Below are positions 1 to 7,287 of a stretch of DNA of 13,990 nucleotides, piece by piece. The notes under the pieces were generated by a model. It was not told the DNA's origin. It made no database searches and worked only from the letters and a program-made list of their open reading frames with translations. The DNA is from an uncultured Prevotella sp. (GTDB taxonomy: Bacteria > Bacteroidota > Bacteroidia > Bacteroidales > Bacteroidaceae). Numbering within the stretch: position 1 is the stretch's first letter; every line of letters starts with the position of its first letter. Location: contig USCM01000023.1 of the NCBI GenBank assembly GCA_900553155.1, positions 1 to 13,990 of the forward strand, written 5' to 3'. The translations under genes were made by a program, and so were the position numbers.

Positions 1-995
1 ACGAGATAGTGTTCGACTTTACCTGGCGATATGGCTCTATCAGCATCGACCGTGCCAACAAGACAGATGAGGGCTGGGTGGTAAAGAAAGACGACTTTGG
101 CGAGGATGGCATTGCGATGCATCTCACTCCACGCAAGGGCAACGCTTTCACGCTGCGTTTGGTTATGCCTTACGTCGGTTTCTCGCTCACAGACGCAGAT
201 GGCAATCGTGTAAGTGGGGATATTGAGATTAAGCATGAGGATGTTGCCAACTACAATTATTGCTTCGTTGGCAATCCGTCTAACGACCGATTCCAGATTT
301 CGCTCGACGACAACAAGCTCAATTATATGTGTGTTCTCACCGAGGACAATCGTCTGTCGGTTCGTGATATGCGTGAGCGCCTTGCTCTTGTCGACGAGAT
401 TGAGACGGAGGGAACACTCGACCAGCTGCTTATGGGTGCCCATTCTATACTGATTAAGAATAAGTCGCAGCGTTGGCGCATACAGCTCACGGGTGAGGAT
501 GTAGACGGTGCAAGCGATGTGGAGATTAACGGTGTGGCATTGGCTCGCTTTGCCTTTGAGCGTTTTGCCGACGATAATGGGGTAGACGAGGACCAGCTTG
601 CACAGCGCCTTATGCACATGGAGCAGCGTTATGCCTTCCAGTGGTACTGGATGAATGAGGCCGACTGGAGCCATGAGAACCTTGAAGGTCTTATAGATAT
701 GGACGGACTGGATGCCGACCCTGAGAAGATGATGCGCCAAGCCCTGCTCTTCAACCGCTACGAGACGTTTATGAAGCGCCTTACTGCCTTCTCGTACATA
801 TCGCAGCGCGCCATTCAGGGAGACCAACTTCAGGCTCGCAACAACAAGCGCAAGATTGCGCGTTGTGTGCGTCATCTGCTTGCACACCGTGCCGGTGAGG
901 AGAATATATGGGAGCTTGATGAGGAAGCACGCAAGGAGATACAGCACTTCCACGGAACCTTCCACCGCGAGTTTGTTGCGGCATTGGAAGAATAA
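1..995 (+). CDS. Unidentified protein, C-terminal part (5' end outside window)
   Basis: The reading frame is open from the first complete codon at position 3 and ends at TAA 993-995, so about 330 residues of a longer protein are visible. A GTG at 9 could act as a start, but the frame continues upstream and has no ribosome site, so I treat the gene as truncated by the window. The protein is soluble-looking, rich in Asp, Glu and Arg, and has no membrane segment. The first half (to about residue 180) looks beta-rich with short hydrophobic strands. The second half is helical and rich in Met, Trp and Arg, with a basic stretch near the KRKIARCVRHLLAHR segment. I recognise no catalytic motif or family. 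It converges on the rsh operon and ends 10 nt before a large hairpin. That it codes is well supported by codon pattern and length; its function is unknown. Confidence 0.75.
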   Translation, partial: EIVFDFTWRYGSISIDRANKTDEGWVVKKDDFGEDGIAMHLTPRKGNAFTLRLVMPYVGFSLTDADGNRVSGDIEIKHEDVANYNYCFVGNPSNDRFQISLDDNKLNYMCVLTEDNRLSVRDMRERLALVDEIETEGTLDQLLMGAHSILIKNKSQRWRIQLTGEDVDGASDVEINGVALARFAFERFADDNGVDEDQLAQRLMHMEQRYAFQWYWMNEADWSHENLEGLIDMDGLDADPEKMMRQALLFNRYETFMKRLTAFSYISQRAIQGDQLQARNNKRKIARCVRHLLAHRAGEENIWELDEEARKEIQHFHGTFHREFVAALEE

Positions 996-1004
996 TATAC
1001 CTAC

Positions 1005-1072
1005 AATAAAGCGTCCTGCAAAGGCAAGAGCATTGATTTTTCAATGCTTTTGCCTTTGCAGGACGCTTTGTT
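1005..1072. terminator. Long near-perfect hairpin between convergent genes
   Basis: The arm 1008-1036 pairs with 1041-1069 over 29 bp around a TTTT loop, with a single G-U wobble. The pairing extends outward by a wobble and two A-T pairs to 1005/1072. On the plus strand it is followed by a T-rich run (TTTATTTATT), as expected of an intrinsic terminator for the gene ending at 995. On the minus strand it begins about 20 nt after the rsh stop (1093), but the T-tract there is poor. It probably ends transcription from both sides, most efficiently for the plus strand. The stem is much longer than a normal terminator. Confidence 0.75.
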
Positions 1073-1092
1073 TATTTATTAAGGGTGTGCCT

Positions 1093-3357
1093 TTACAATA
1101 TCTGCAGCACCTCTTTTATGTCTTCAATCTTACGCAGCTCGTCCATTATAACCTTAACCTCGCTGCGGTCGTGCACCCTTATCTCAATCTGTCCGTCGAA
1201 TATACCCTCATTGCTCTCGATGGTGACGCGGTGTATGTTGACGTCGAGCTTGTCCGATATAACCTCCGACACGTCGTGCAGCATACGCTTGCGGTCGATG
1301 CCTCGTATCTCTATAGTGGCGTCGAAGAACATCACCTTGTGCATATCCCACTTGGCATCCAGTATGCGCTTGCCGTATGTAGCCTTCAGTTTGGAAGCCA
1401 CCTCGCAGTCGCGGCGGTGTATCTCGATGCGGTTCTTGTTGTCGATAAAGCCCAGTATGTCGTCGCCCGGAATAGGGTGGCAGCATGTAGGAAATACATA
1501 CTGGCTGATATTCTCCTCGTTGATATATACAGGTTTCTTCTTGTTGAAGCCTTCGCCAACGGTGAAGAAGTTGTTCTTCTTGTCCTCCTTCTCCTCTTTT
1601 TTGCCGAAGAAAGGCACAAACTTGCGCCATCCGCCGCCATTGTCCGACTTCTTCTCGTGCAGCTCTTCAAGGTCTTTGTCGCCAAGAATAACGGTGCGTT
1701 TGCCTATAGCAAGGAAGAGGTCGTCGTTCTTCTGGTAGTCGTGAAACTCGCATAGCTTTGTCAGCACCGGAGTGGTCATGTCCAGATTGTTCTTGCGCAA
1801 CCAGTCGTCCAGTATCTGTTCGCCCTTCTTTTGGGTCTCGCGGTTGTCTCTGCGCAGTATGGCAAGAATCTTTCCCTTTGCCTTGGCGGTAGACACAAAG
1901 TTGATCCACGACTGCTGCACGTGTTGCGACTTTGAAGACAGAATCTCCACCTGGTCGCCGCTCTGCAGTTGATGACTAAGCGGAACAAGCTTGTGGTTTA
2001 CCTTGGCGCCAATACAATGGCTGCCGAGGAAGGTATGTATCTGGAAGGCAAAGTCGAGAGCGGTACATCCTGCGGGCATAGTCTTGATTTCGCCTTTTGG
2101 TGTAAACACAAATATCTCGCTTGCAAAGAGGTTTAGCTTTACGGTGTCGAGGAAGTCCATTGCGTCTGGCTGCGGGTCGTCAAGAATCTCCTTGATGGTC
2201 GACAGCCAGTTGTTAAGCTCGGTGTCATCGTTAAGCTCAGCCACCTCGCCGTCCTTGTATTTCCAGTGGGCTGCAAATCCCTGCTCAGCCACCTCGTCCA
2301 TGTGGTCGGAGCGAATCTGCACCTCAATCCACTTGCCTTGGTTTGACATCAGCGTAACGTGCAGAGCCTGATAGCCGTTGGCCTTAGGATGATTTACCCA
2401 GTCGCGCAGACGGTCGGGGTGCGACTTGTATATCTGGTTGATAGCCACGTATATGCGGAAGCACTCGTTAATCTCCTCCGAGCGAAGCTTCGGAGTGTAG
2501 ATTATGCGCACGGCGAGGATGTCGTATATCTCGTCGAACGTAACGTGCTTGTTCTGCATCTTGTTCCAGATAGAGTAGGGGCTCTTTACGCGGGCCTTTA
2601 TCTCGTACTGTATGCCCATACGGTCGAGTGCCTCGCGTATGGGTTTGGTAAAGGATGCGAATATCTGGTCGCGCTGGGCTTGTGTGTCAGCCAACCTTGT
2701 CTTGATATACTGATATTCCTCCGGATGCTCGTAGCGGAACGAAAGGTCCTCGAGTTCGGTCTTAATCTTGTTCAAACCAAGACGGTTTGCAAGCGGAGCA
2801 TATATATATAATGTCTCGCCGGCAATCTTGTATTGCTTGTTTGCAGGCTGCGATTCGAGCGTGCGCATATTGTGCAAGCGGTCGCAAATCTTGATGAGGA
2901 TTACGCGGATGTCGTCGCTCATCATCAAGAGCAGCTTCTTGAAGTTCTCAGCCTGTGCCGAAGCCTTGTCGCCGAATATGCCACCCGAAATCTTGGTGAG
3001 TCCGTCGACAATCTGTGCTATTTTCGGACCAAAGATGTTCTCGATATCCTCCACCGTATAGTCGGTGTCTTCGACGACGTCGTGCAGCAGTGCCGCGCAG
3101 ATGCTTGTCGATCCCAACCCCATCTCCTCGGCAGCTATGCGTGCCACGGCTATAGGGTGCATTATATATGGTTCGCCCGATAGTCGGCGCACGCCTTTGT
3201 GCGCCTGTCGAGCGAAGTTGAAGGCTTTAGTAATGATATCCACCTTTCTGCGGTGTCTTGACGCAAGGTAGATGTCGAGCACTTGCTTGAAGGCTCCTTC
3301 GATGAGCTTGTCATCCGCAGCCTCCCTTTGCTGGTCTTTCAGTTTCTGGTCGTCCAT
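1093..3357 (-). CDS. rsh: Bifunctional RelA/SpoT (p)ppGpp synthetase/hydrolase
   Basis: A 754-residue long RelA/SpoT homologue that makes (p)ppGpp from ATP and GTP/GDP and hydrolyses it, setting the stringent response in the cytoplasm. Visible domains are: HD hydrolase at about 30-180, with H53, H67, the HDVVEDTD motif at 92-99 and CDRLHN at 158-163, all intact; synthetase at about 245-365, with the KSPYSIWNKM segment, NGYQALH at 327-333 and EVQIRS at 345-350; TGS at about 412-475; a Cys/His region with CCHPIPGDD at 625-633 and HRRDC at 647-651; and a C-terminal ACT domain at about 675-754. A lysine-rich insert lies at 571-608. Intact hydrolase and synthetase motifs suggest a bifunctional enzyme rather than a RelA-type synthetase alone. 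It is the last gene of the parA-parB run, 38 nt after the transglycosylase. The ATG at 3357 is preceded by AGGAGA, a better ribosome site than most genes here have. Confidence 0.96.
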   Translation of the reverse strand: MDDQKLKDQQREAADDKLIEGAFKQVLDIYLASRHRRKVDIITKAFNFARQAHKGVRRLSGEPYIMHPIAVARIAAEEMGLGSTSICAALLHDVVEDTDYTVEDIENIFGPKIAQIVDGLTKISGGIFGDKASAQAENFKKLLLMMSDDIRVILIKICDRLHNMRTLESQPANKQYKIAGETLYIYAPLANRLGLNKIKTELEDLSFRYEHPEEYQYIKTRLADTQAQRDQIFASFTKPIREALDRMGIQYEIKARVKSPYSIWNKMQNKHVTFDEIYDILAVRIIYTPKLRSEEINECFRIYVAINQIYKSHPDRLRDWVNHPKANGYQALHVTLMSNQGKWIEVQIRSDHMDEVAEQGFAAHWKYKDGEVAELNDDTELNNWLSTIKEILDDPQPDAMDFLDTVKLNLFASEIFVFTPKGEIKTMPAGCTALDFAFQIHTFLGSHCIGAKVNHKLVPLSHQLQSGDQVEILSSKSQHVQQSWINFVSTAKAKGKILAILRRDNRETQKKGEQILDDWLRKNNLDMTTPVLTKLCEFHDYQKNDDLFLAIGKRTVILGDKDLEELHEKKSDNGGGWRKFVPFFGKKEEKEDKKNNFFTVGEGFNKKKPVYINEENISQYVFPTCCHPIPGDDILGFIDNKNRIEIHRRDCEVASKLKATYGKRILDAKWDMHKVMFFDATIEIRGIDRKRMLHDVSEVISDKLDVNIHRVTIESNEGIFDGQIEIRVHDRSEVKVIMDELRKIEDIKEVLQIL

Positions 3358-3368
3358 AGTACAGGTCT

Positions 3369-3380
3369 CCTATATATAGG
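3369..3380. promoter_or_regulatory. 12-bp palindrome overlapping the rsh ribosome site
   Basis: CCTATATATAGG is a perfect palindrome in the 38-nt gap between the transglycosylase and rsh. Read on the minus strand, its final AGG is the start of the AGGAGA ribosome site of rsh. A CCTA/TAGG mini-stem could partly hide that site, or the palindrome may be a chance AT-rich string. No binding protein is known to me. Confidence 0.25.
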
Positions 3381-3395
3381 TATATGGGTAAGTAG

Positions 3396-4745
3396 TTATT
3401 TTATGCGTAACTTCTTGCCTGCGCGTATGCCGCTGCCGCTAATCTTGTTGAGCTTCTTAAGCTTTTTAACGGTAGTGCCGTTGCGCTTGGCAATCTCAGA
3501 TAGAGTGTCGCCCTGACGAATTGTTACGTTGCGTCCTCCCTTGTTCTTCTTGCCCTTCTTGCCCTTATGGCGCGAGTTGCGGCTTGACGAGCTCTTGCTT
3601 CTTGACGAGCTTGAGCTGCGTCTTGAGTACGAGGGCGCATCCTCGTTGACGTCCACCTCTGTGCGCTTTGCAAGCAGCACGTCCGGTCGGTAGGCGTATA
3701 TCGAGTCCTCGTTGTCGATGAACTTGCCCACAAGTGTGGCAGGAAGTCGCAGCGCCATTGGTCGTGTAGAGCCGTTGACGATGTTGCGTCTATACTGCGG
3801 GTTGAGCTGTTGGATTTGTCCAATCTCCATGCCCAGTACCTTAGCCACCTGCTCGAAGTGAACATCGCGGCTTACAACCACGGTGTCGGTCTTGCCCGGC
3901 AGGTCGGCCTGCATAGGGCAGATGTTGTGGTCGCAGTAGTAGTTCATTATATAGTTGGCGGCGATAAACGCCGGAACATATCCTCTTGTCTCCTTTGGCA
4001 GGTATGGATATATCTGCCAATAGTCGGTAGCACCGTTCGATCGGTGTATGGCTTTGTTTATGTTGTCTGGTCCGCAGTTGTATGCTGCGATAACGAGATT
4101 CCAGTCGCCGAATATCTTGTACAGGTCGCGCAGGTAGTGTGCTGCTGCATACGATGCGCGCACCGGGTCGCGGCGCTCGTCCACAAGCGAGTTTACCTCC
4201 AGTCCGTATTGCTTGCCAGTGGCAAGCATAAACTGCCAAAGCCCCGTTGCGCCCACGCGCGATACGGCGTTGGGGTTGAGAGCCGACTCGATAACCGGCA
4301 GATACTTCAGCTCTAATGGCAGTCCGTACGATTCGAGAGCCTCCTCGAATGTAGGCATATAGAAGTTTTGCGCGCCAAGCATAATGCTCACCGAGCGGCG
4401 CAGACGGCCGCTGTATCGGTCGATAAACTTCTGCACAACATCATTGTACGGCAATTCGATAACCGACGGTATGCGCGCCAGTCGTTCCTTGTACACTTCC
4501 TTGCTGTATACCGGGTTCACATCAGGCATATTGCAGTCGGTGTTAATTTTAAGATATGTACGGCTGTTGTATACCGACAGCAGCGAGTCGTACTCGCTTG
4601 TCATAGCTTCGGGCAGGTCGATTATCTCCTTCTTGCCCTCGGCATTGGTTACGGTAATTTCGGTCTCGTTGTCGTCGCTCTGCGCGAGGACTGGGGTAGA
4701 GAAGCCTATTATTGCTGCGGCTATCAATACTAATGTCTGTTTCAT
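3396..4745 (-). CDS. Secreted LysM lytic murein transglycosylase (MltD-like)
   Basis: A 449-residue periplasmic enzyme predicted to cleave the MurNAc-GlcNAc glycan backbone of peptidoglycan, leaving 1,6-anhydroMurNAc. The signal peptide is about residues 1-22, with a cut after VLAQ or nearby. The SLT catalytic domain spans about 125-265: the catalytic Glu is E153 in PVIES, followed by GLWQFM near 169-174 and AAYNCGP at 220-226, the standard family 1 motifs. A degenerate LysM-like stretch may lie at 295-345. A Ser/Arg/Lys-rich linker (about 380-405) leads to a clear C-terminal LysM repeat (about 406-449, RQGDTLSEIAKRNGTT), which binds peptidoglycan. The codon before this ATG is an in-frame TTG at 4748; I prefer the ATG at 4745. 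It lies 28 nt after the DUF5683 gene in the parAB operon. It resembles MltD in layout but shows no lipobox cysteine, so it is probably soluble. Confidence 0.93.
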   Translation of the reverse strand: MKQTLVLIAAAIIGFSTPVLAQSDDNETEITVTNAEGKKEIIDLPEAMTSEYDSLLSVYNSRTYLKINTDCNMPDVNPVYSKEVYKERLARIPSVIELPYNDVVQKFIDRYSGRLRRSVSIMLGAQNFYMPTFEEALESYGLPLELKYLPVIESALNPNAVSRVGATGLWQFMLATGKQYGLEVNSLVDERRDPVRASYAAAHYLRDLYKIFGDWNLVIAAYNCGPDNINKAIHRSNGATDYWQIYPYLPKETRGYVPAFIAANYIMNYYCDHNICPMQADLPGKTDTVVVSRDVHFEQVAKVLGMEIGQIQQLNPQYRRNIVNGSTRPMALRLPATLVGKFIDNEDSIYAYRPDVLLAKRTEVDVNEDAPSYSRRSSSSSRSKSSSSRNSRHKGKKGKKNKGGRNVTIRQGDTLSEIAKRNGTTVKKLKKLNKISGSGIRAGKKLRIK

Positions 4746-4773
4746 CAATCTTTTAAAGTTTATTCTTTCTACC

Positions 4774-5478
4774 TTAGAAATTCAGGCTAAAGCTCATGCC
4801 CAGGTTGTTTGCCTTTATCGGGTTGCGCTCTCGCTCATTGTTTATAATAGTAGGCTCAACCCTCAGGCTGAGGTCCTTTGATATGTCAAATTCGGACAGC
4901 GACGCATCTACGTATGCGTCAATGATGCTCAGGGCATAAACGCCCACGATGCAGAAGAAGCTAAGGTCGCGCCATCTGCGGAATCGGTCCTTACGGTTTT
5001 TGAACAGCGTTTGGTATCGCTGTATGTTCGATTCGTCTATCTTGGCGCCGAGATGCAGAAACTGGTTGTAGCTCTGCGTGTTGGGGTCGTCGTCCATAAG
5101 GTCCATGTATGCCTGCGAGTAGTCGTGGTACATCTGGTTGTTCCAGCGCATGGCGTATGCGCATCCCACGAATCCTCCGTATACAATGGGCAGTTTCCAG
5201 TATTTGCGGTTGTATATCTGTCCGGCTCCGGGCAGCACAATAGCCAGCCACATGGCACGCTTGGCGTTGGGTCGCCATGTGCTCCAGTCGCGCTTTTTAG
5301 GCAGCTTTATAGAGTCGGCAGCCATGGTGGTAAGCTTCAGTGTGTCCTGCATTGTCGATATGGCTGCTATCGAGTCGGCCTTCTGTTGTGCTGCAGCAGA
5401 TGCAGGCATCAGCGCCATGACAGTGGCTATAAGCAATGCGGGCAGTATATTCAGCAAGATATTCTTCACTGTTATCAT
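4774..5478 (-). CDS. DUF5683 family membrane protein
   Basis: A 234-residue protein with a hydrophobic N-terminal signal or anchor (about 5-31, ending in ASAAAQQ). The conserved core typical of DUF5683 spans about 72-112, with LPGAGQIYNRKYWKLP followed by a hydrophobic stretch. A basic loop (KNRKDRFRRWRD, 160-171) precedes another membrane segment at about 172-190. The protein ends in a short hydrophobic stretch with a terminal Phe. The biochemical role of the family is unknown. In Bacteroidales it is commonly found between parB and a lytic transglycosylase, as here, which hints at an envelope or division-linked role. The gene begins 19 nt after the parB stop with an ATG. Family assignment is from recall of the LPGAGQxYN motif and context, with no profile search. 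Confidence 0.82.
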   Translation of the reverse strand: MITVKNILLNILPALLIATVMALMPASAAAQQKADSIAAISTMQDTLKLTTMAADSIKLPKKRDWSTWRPNAKRAMWLAIVLPGAGQIYNRKYWKLPIVYGGFVGCAYAMRWNNQMYHDYSQAYMDLMDDDPNTQSYNQFLHLGAKIDESNIQRYQTLFKNRKDRFRRWRDLSFFCIVGVYALSIIDAYVDASLSEFDISKDLSLRVEPTIINNERERNPIKANNLGMSFSLNF

Positions 5479-5497
5479 TTCATTATCAACCAGAAAT

Positions 5498-6421
5498 CTA
5501 TTGTCTCATTTTGTCGAACACGCTCATGATGCGTTCCAGCTCGCCCTCGTTGTCGAAGGGTATGGTTATCTTGCCCTTGCCTTTAGGCGAGCACGTCATC
5601 TGCACCTTGGTTTGCAGAAAGTCTGACAGGCTGTTGCGCAGCACGTTGAATTCTTCGGGCAGCTTGGCTTTAGCCACTATTTTCTTGCGTCCGCTCTCAA
5701 CGTCCTCGCCGTTCTTCAGCATCTTTGCCATCTCTTCCACCTTGCGTACCGAGTAGCCGTGCTTAACAACCTCGTTGAACAGCTTTATCTGCAACGACGG
5801 CGAGTCGACGGCAAGCAGTGCGCGTGCGTGTCCCATGTCTATCTCCTTCTTCTGCAGTGCTATCTGCACCTGGGCCGGCAGACGCAGCAGTCGCAGATAG
5901 TTGGTTATGGCTGTGCGGCTCTTGCCCACACGCTCGGACACCTTCTCCTGTGTCATGCCCTCAGCGTCGAGCAGGTGCTCGTATGCCAAGGCTATCTCTA
6001 TGGCGTTGAGGTCTTCGCGCTGTATGTTCTCCACCAGAGCCATCTCCATGATGCTCTCGTCGTTGATGGTGCGTATATATGCAGGTATGGCTGTCAGTCC
6101 AGCCATCTGCGAGGCACGCCAGCGGCGCTCTCCGGCAATAATCTGGTAGCGGTCTTCGGCGGTTTGTCTCAGCGTTATAGGCTGTATGATGCCTATCTGC
6201 TCGATGCTTGTGGCAAGCTCTTGCATAGCCTCCTCGTCAAAATCGCGTCGTGGCTGGTTTGGGTTAGCCTCGATTTGGTCGAGTGGTATCTCGCTTATAG
6301 TCGACGACCCCTGCGTCCTTACGCTTCCGGTGTCGATAAGCGCGTCAAGTCCCTTGCCTCCCTCGATGTCGTCGAGACCGCGTCCGAGCACGCTTCTGTT
6401 GTATTTCTTGTGTACAGCCAT
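5498..6421 (-). CDS. parB: Chromosome-partitioning protein ParB (Spo0J family)
   Basis: A 307-residue ParB, the CTP-dependent clamp that loads at parS, spreads along DNA near the origin and stimulates ParA. Visible landmarks are: the N-terminal ParA-activating segment with basic residues (about 8-30, including LGRGLDDI); the ParB/Srx CTPase domain at about 42-145, with NQPRRDF at 55-61, GERRWRA at 97-103 and ENIQREDLNA at 131-140, which are the nucleotide-binding boxes; a helix-turn-helix parS reader at about 155-175 (TQEKVSERVGKSRTAITNYL); and a C-terminal dimerisation domain at about 255-307. The length is normal for chromosomal ParB. The ATG overlaps the parA stop codon by one base (TAATG), so the two are translationally coupled. 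I found no parS-like palindrome in this window. Confidence 0.97.
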   Translation of the reverse strand: MAVHKKYNRSVLGRGLDDIEGGKGLDALIDTGSVRTQGSSTISEIPLDQIEANPNQPRRDFDEEAMQELATSIEQIGIIQPITLRQTAEDRYQIIAGERRWRASQMAGLTAIPAYIRTINDESIMEMALVENIQREDLNAIEIALAYEHLLDAEGMTQEKVSERVGKSRTAITNYLRLLRLPAQVQIALQKKEIDMGHARALLAVDSPSLQIKLFNEVVKHGYSVRKVEEMAKMLKNGEDVESGRKKIVAKAKLPEEFNVLRNSLSDFLQTKVQMTCSPKGKGKITIPFDNEGELERIMSVFDKMRQ

Positions 6422-7188
6422 TATTTATCGTTCTTATTGATTATTTCCTTGGCAAGAGCCAAGTGGTTTTTCGAGCCAGCCGAGTCGGCGTCGTACAGAA
6501 TCACGGGCAGTCCGTGGCTTGGACTTTCGCTCAGCTTCACGTTGCGTTGTATGACCGTCTTGAACACCAGTTCCTGGAAGTGTCTCTTCACCTCGTCGTA
6601 TATCTGGTTGGCAAGGCGCAGGCGGCTGTCGTACATAGTGAGCAAGAATCCCTCTATCTCCAGGCTCGGGTTGAGCTTGCTCTTGATTATCTTTATAGTG
6701 TTGAGCAGTTTTGTTATGCCCTCCAGTGCAAAGTATTCGCATTGTACAGGTATTATCACCGAGTCGGCTGCGGTAAGTGCGTTTACCGTGATAAGTCCGA
6801 GCGACGGGCTGCAGTCGATTAGGATGTAGTCGTAGTCGTCGCGAATCTTGTCGAGCATGTTCTTGATTATGCGCTCGCGGTTCTTGAGGTTGAGCATCTC
6901 TATCTCGGCTCCCACGAGGTCGATGTGGCTTGGTATGATGTCAAGCCCGTTGATGTCGGTGGTGTAGACGGCGTCGCGCACGTCGGCTTGGTCGATAATA
7001 CATTCGTAGAGTGAGCAGTCGATTTCTTGTATGTCTACTCCGAGTCCGCTTGAGGCGTTAGCCTGCGGGTCGGCATCCACTACGAGCACAGTTTTCTCAA
7101 AAGTAGCGAGAGATGCCGCGAGATTAATCGTTGTTGTTGTCTTGCCAACTCCACCTTTTTGGTTGGCCAATGCTATTATCTTTCCCAT
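6421..7188 (-). CDS. parA: Chromosome-partitioning ATPase ParA (Soj family)
   Basis: A 255-residue ParA ATPase that binds DNA nonspecifically when loaded with ATP and moves ParB-parS complexes. The deviant Walker A motif KGGVGKTTT is at 11-19 (signature K11, catalytic K16), Walker A' with VVDADPQ at 36-42, and Walker B at about 121-128 (ILIDCSPS, D125). It lacks an N-terminal helix-turn-helix, as expected for a chromosomal Soj-type protein. The open frame extends three codons upstream to a TTG at 7197. The ATG at 7188 matches the usual MGKIIAxANQKGG beginning of the family and is preferred. It is the first gene of the five-gene minus-strand run and diverges from surE. A TAACTTTG -7 element lies at 7208-7215. 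Confidence 0.97.
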   Translation of the reverse strand: MGKIIALANQKGGVGKTTTTINLAASLATFEKTVLVVDADPQANASSGLGVDIQEIDCSLYECIIDQADVRDAVYTTDINGLDIIPSHIDLVGAEIEMLNLKNRERIIKNMLDKIRDDYDYILIDCSPSLGLITVNALTAADSVIIPVQCEYFALEGITKLLNTIKIIKSKLNPSLEIEGFLLTMYDSRLRLANQIYDEVKRHFQELVFKTVIQRNVKLSESPSHGLPVILYDADSAGSKNHLALAKEIINKNDK

Positions 7189-7207
7189 TTGCGTCAAAAT
7201 TATTCGG

Positions 7208-7215
7208 CAAAGTTA
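7208..7215 (-). promoter_or_regulatory. Putative -7 promoter element for the parA operon
   Basis: TAACTTTG on the minus strand matches the Bacteroidetes TAnnTTTG -7 consensus. It ends 19 bp before the parA ATG, implying a leader of roughly a dozen nucleotides. I see no convincing -33 TTTG at the usual distance. The following bases extend the match to TAACTTTGCCGAA, which recurs upstream of the fucosidase gene. Confidence 0.6.
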
Positions 7216-7256
7216 CATATTTTATGCGAGATACTGCCCGTTTAAACCTTTTTTCG

Positions 7257-7264
7257 TACATTTG
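7257..7264 (+). promoter_or_regulatory. Putative -7 promoter element for surE-lpxB
   Basis: TACATTTG matches the TAnnTTTG consensus and lies 23 bp before the surE ATG. No clear -33 TTTG is present. The element is embedded in the perfect 12-bp palindrome CATTTGCAAATG at 7259-7270, so a dimeric regulator bound there would block the promoter; this is inference. Confidence 0.55.
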
Positions 7265-7287
7265 CAAATGAAAATAAAGACAAATTT

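Noticed and set aside
856..1755. 299-codon plus-strand open frame across the hairpin and antisense to rsh
   Set aside because: It begins inside the left-edge gene, passes through the hairpin and mirrors rsh codons; its residue composition is what the reverse strand of a biased gene gives, with no domain.
5759..6829. 356-codon plus-strand open frame antisense to parB and parA
   Set aside because: Both minus-strand genes are unmistakable; the opposite frame lacks motifs and is a shadow of their codon bias.
7189..7197. Upstream in-frame TTG start for parA (and likewise TTG at 4748 and 12685)
   Set aside because: Nearby ATG codons fit the family N-termini or signal peptides better, and the 12685 TTG lies within a promoter element.
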